From Bombyx mori (Eukaryota > Arthropoda > Insecta > Lepidoptera > Bombycidae): a stretch of DNA of 64,000 nt. The DNA is taken from NCBI RefSeq assembly GCF_030269925.1, contig NC_085110.1, forward strand, positions 4,588,001-4,652,000, read 5' to 3'. Shown here one piece after another: positions 62,101-64,000 of this stretch (the stretch's first letter is position 1; the number at the start of each line of letters is the position of its first letter). The position numbers were made by a program, and so were the translations under genes. Under the pieces are notes generated by a model that searched no databases, was not told the origin of the DNA, and was given only the letters and a program-made list of their open reading frames with translations.

Positions 62101-64000
62101 CTCAACTCACTCAGAAGTCACAAATGTCATTCATTGTTTGAGGCGTCATTCACGGACTTCAGTATTCGAGAATGTCTTAAATGATTAATAAACTTTCATA
62201 CATTATGTACACGAGAAAATACTGTCTTGAATCTAAGGGATTTTAGGGATGCTGTATAATACCACTTAAACAGTTGCAGTTAAGACCCGAGTAGAATTTT
62301 TTGATTACCAACACGTCTCATAAAAAATGATAGAAAAACCAAAAATAATATAAAAACCAACTTACACGTATTGTCCATGATATCTACAGTGAGGGCTTTC
62401 CAAATCTTCGGCCACGTTTGATCCCTTACTGTCACTAAAATTAAGCGAATATTTAATTGAATCTTCTATTAGAAAGTTGGATACAAACTTATTTTCGTTT
62501 GGGCCCGGTAGCAAGTATAGCATAGCCGGGCCATTGTAGCATTGTAGTTCGGAAATGCTCGGATAACTGTTAACAAATCCCAAAGGCTTTGGGAGCCAAA
62601 CGAATCCTTTCTTCCAAGAAAACATATACACCCAGAAGCCGATAGTTTTGATAACCAAAGTAATGAGAGGTCAACATCATTATCAACAACCACTGTGACA
62701 TGCAGCTTAGTGTAAATATTCAAACAACACACATCCCTTTGGGAAACCAGACGAGTTTTATCTTCTGTTAGCGTTTGGATTTGTAGAAAAAACGCAAATT
62801 CTGTGGGAGATACCACATCACCTTGCGTAAGCTTATATCATTAAGTTTCAGTTAAAAGCTAAATCCTCTATCCCACGTTAACACGGTTGAAATTGTCCCA
62901 CTTCCCACTTCAAAAATAATGTTTAGTGTTAATAGTCATGCGCGCATACATTTTTTTCGGTATGCTTAAGCTATGTTTTGTTTTAGTAAACCTTACCTGT
63001 CACAGATGCATACACCGCACAATAAATACGCAGCATTAAAACAAACGGGACTCTTCTCTTTTTTTACCTTCTCGCATTCACATTGACAGTCAACCTCTAA
63101 CTCAACACCTACGTCAATATCATGAAGACCATGCGGACTTATTTTAAAGACTCTAGAAGAATTTCCATCGAGACACGATCCAGCAACTATTGTAACATTT
63201 ATTTCTACAATGGGATTTAAATGTGTACTTCTGCAATTTTTCTTTTCAATTTCATTGCAATCCGGACTATACTTGACATTAACTGAACTTGGAAAATCAG
63301 ATACTAGCCTTACAACACTTTCGGCTTCCTGCAATTTAAATTTCACATTAGAATTGATATTGGAAATCAACAGTTTATTGCCATTCTAAATTGAGACTCA
63401 TATAGGTACGTACCAAATAGGCAGTTTTAATTATAGGCACAATATTTGACTCCCCTTCCTCTTTTTTAATTAAAATTGCTGTTTCTGATCCTAGTATTGC
63501 ATTTGACAATTCTTTGTAAACCTCGGATACCCTTTCAATAGTAGCAAATATGATTTTGAAATTTCTTTCTGTTGCTACTTTATTTATCTGGCTTACAGAC
63601 GGGTAATCTTGTGTCGTTGCTGTATCGTCATAAATATTATCTTTTAGGTGGCATTCCATATCATTCGGTTTTAATATGCCGATCATTTTACCGTCTCCCA
63701 TACTATGATACGGCGCGTCAGTGAAGAGTACTATAATACGTCTTGCTTCTGTTCGCCACCCTATTTCTTTGGTGCAGGTCATAACCTGCATCAGAGCATC
63801 TAAGCCAGCTTCTTGGTCATCGAAATTTGAACCAAAATCGATTTGGCGAACTGTGTTGTTCAATTTCGATATGTCTGCCGTTAAGGATAATACATTTTCA
63901 AACGGTATGGACTTTTGGTATCTGAAATATCAGGTACCTTATATGAACATAATGGATGAATGTAAAAAACTAGGTCAAGAAAAAGGACGAATGGTTACCT
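59101..64000 (-). CDS. integrin beta subunit, C-terminal 592 residues (5' end off the window)
   Basis: A cell-surface adhesion receptor that pairs with an alpha subunit. Exons in order: 63921-63414, 63385-62997, 62434-62366, 61071-60876, 60491-60080, 59306-59101; an exon edge (AG|GTAACC) also lies at 63999-64000. Exon 1 here covers the later beta-I domain: QEAGLDALMQV with the metal-site Glu, VLFTDAPYH with a conserved Asp, and EVYKELSNAI. The hybrid domain follows, then cysteine-rich I-EGF modules (CGRCICKPGYSGDTC, KCNCQEGW, CKCGECSC), the beta-tail domain, one transmembrane helix (VVVGSVISAIVLIGLLTLIG) and a ~48-residue cytoplasmic tail with NPCY and NPSY, the talin/PTB-type sites. The stop TAA is at 59101-59103 and TTTATT (59032-59037) is a candidate poly-A signal. 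The tail lacks the HDRRE and Trp of typical beta1 tails (here YDQRE and Phe), so it is a divergent insect beta. Confidence 0.92.
60559..60805 (-). repeat. LINE-3'-end-like repeat, family B
   Basis: A near-complete inverted copy in an integrin intron; the element is in the same orientation as the gene. Confidence 0.75.
61157..61472. repeat. inverted pair of family B copies
   Basis: A truncated minus-strand copy (61157-61262) is followed by a plus-strand copy (about 61325-61472) missing its 3' end. Both lie in one integrin intron and could fold together. Confidence 0.65.
61626..61645. repeat. AAT microsatellite
   Basis: A short run of AAT units in an integrin intron. Confidence 0.75.

Noticed and set aside
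62469..62816. Minus-strand 115-codon ORF between integrin exons
   Set aside because: No domain, no splice support, and the integrin frame is completed without it.

Overview
The window is animal nuclear DNA from a lepidopteran, most likely a silkworm (Bombyx). Genes are spliced with GT-AG introns, the background is AT-rich, and the repeats include many copies of a ~230-bp LINE-3'-end-like family, a Bm1-like SINE, a tRNA-derived SINE, MITEs and a maT (DD37D) mariner. I joined exons by hand from splice sites and reading phase. Where I give a full gene model the summed exon length is divisible by three, but no transcript or database was consulted. The species call and repeat-family names rest on recognition, not on a search.

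Layout, left to right. 1-7.6 kb: repeat-rich intergenic DNA with no supported gene. 7.6-16.8 kb (+): a 16-exon class III myosin (NinaC, kinase plus myosin motor, 1514 aa). 16.8-21.0 kb: AT-rich DNA between convergent genes. 21.0-25.3 kb (-): a 6-exon BTB-C2H2 zinc-finger protein (406 aa). 28.3-35.0 kb (+): a 5-exon secreted acid-lipase-family protein (412 aa) whose introns hold a LINE fragment and a Harbinger-like element. 36.0-37.3 kb: a mariner of the maT group with matching 28-bp inverted repeats and one frameshift. 37.8-41.4 kb (-) and 42.6-57.6 kb (+): two head-to-head genes that share an N-terminal module; the plus-strand one is a coiled-coil protein of about 2350 residues with a run of in-frame microexons. 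59.1-64.0 kb (-): the C-terminal 592 residues of an integrin beta subunit, continuing off the right edge.

The genes do not form a pathway. NinaC is a photoreceptor protein, the BTB protein a likely transcription factor, the lipase a secreted digestive or lipid-handling enzyme, and integrin beta an adhesion receptor. The least explained part is the head-to-head coiled-coil pair at 37.8-57.6 kb: neither gene is one I recognise, yet their N-terminal regions are clearly related, and one carries six consecutive phase-0 exons of 21-42 nt. Other points worth checking are the loss of the catalytic aspartate in the NinaC kinase domain, a TATA promoter with a 27-residue hydrophobic-start ORF beside the integrin gene, and two hairpins with long arms.
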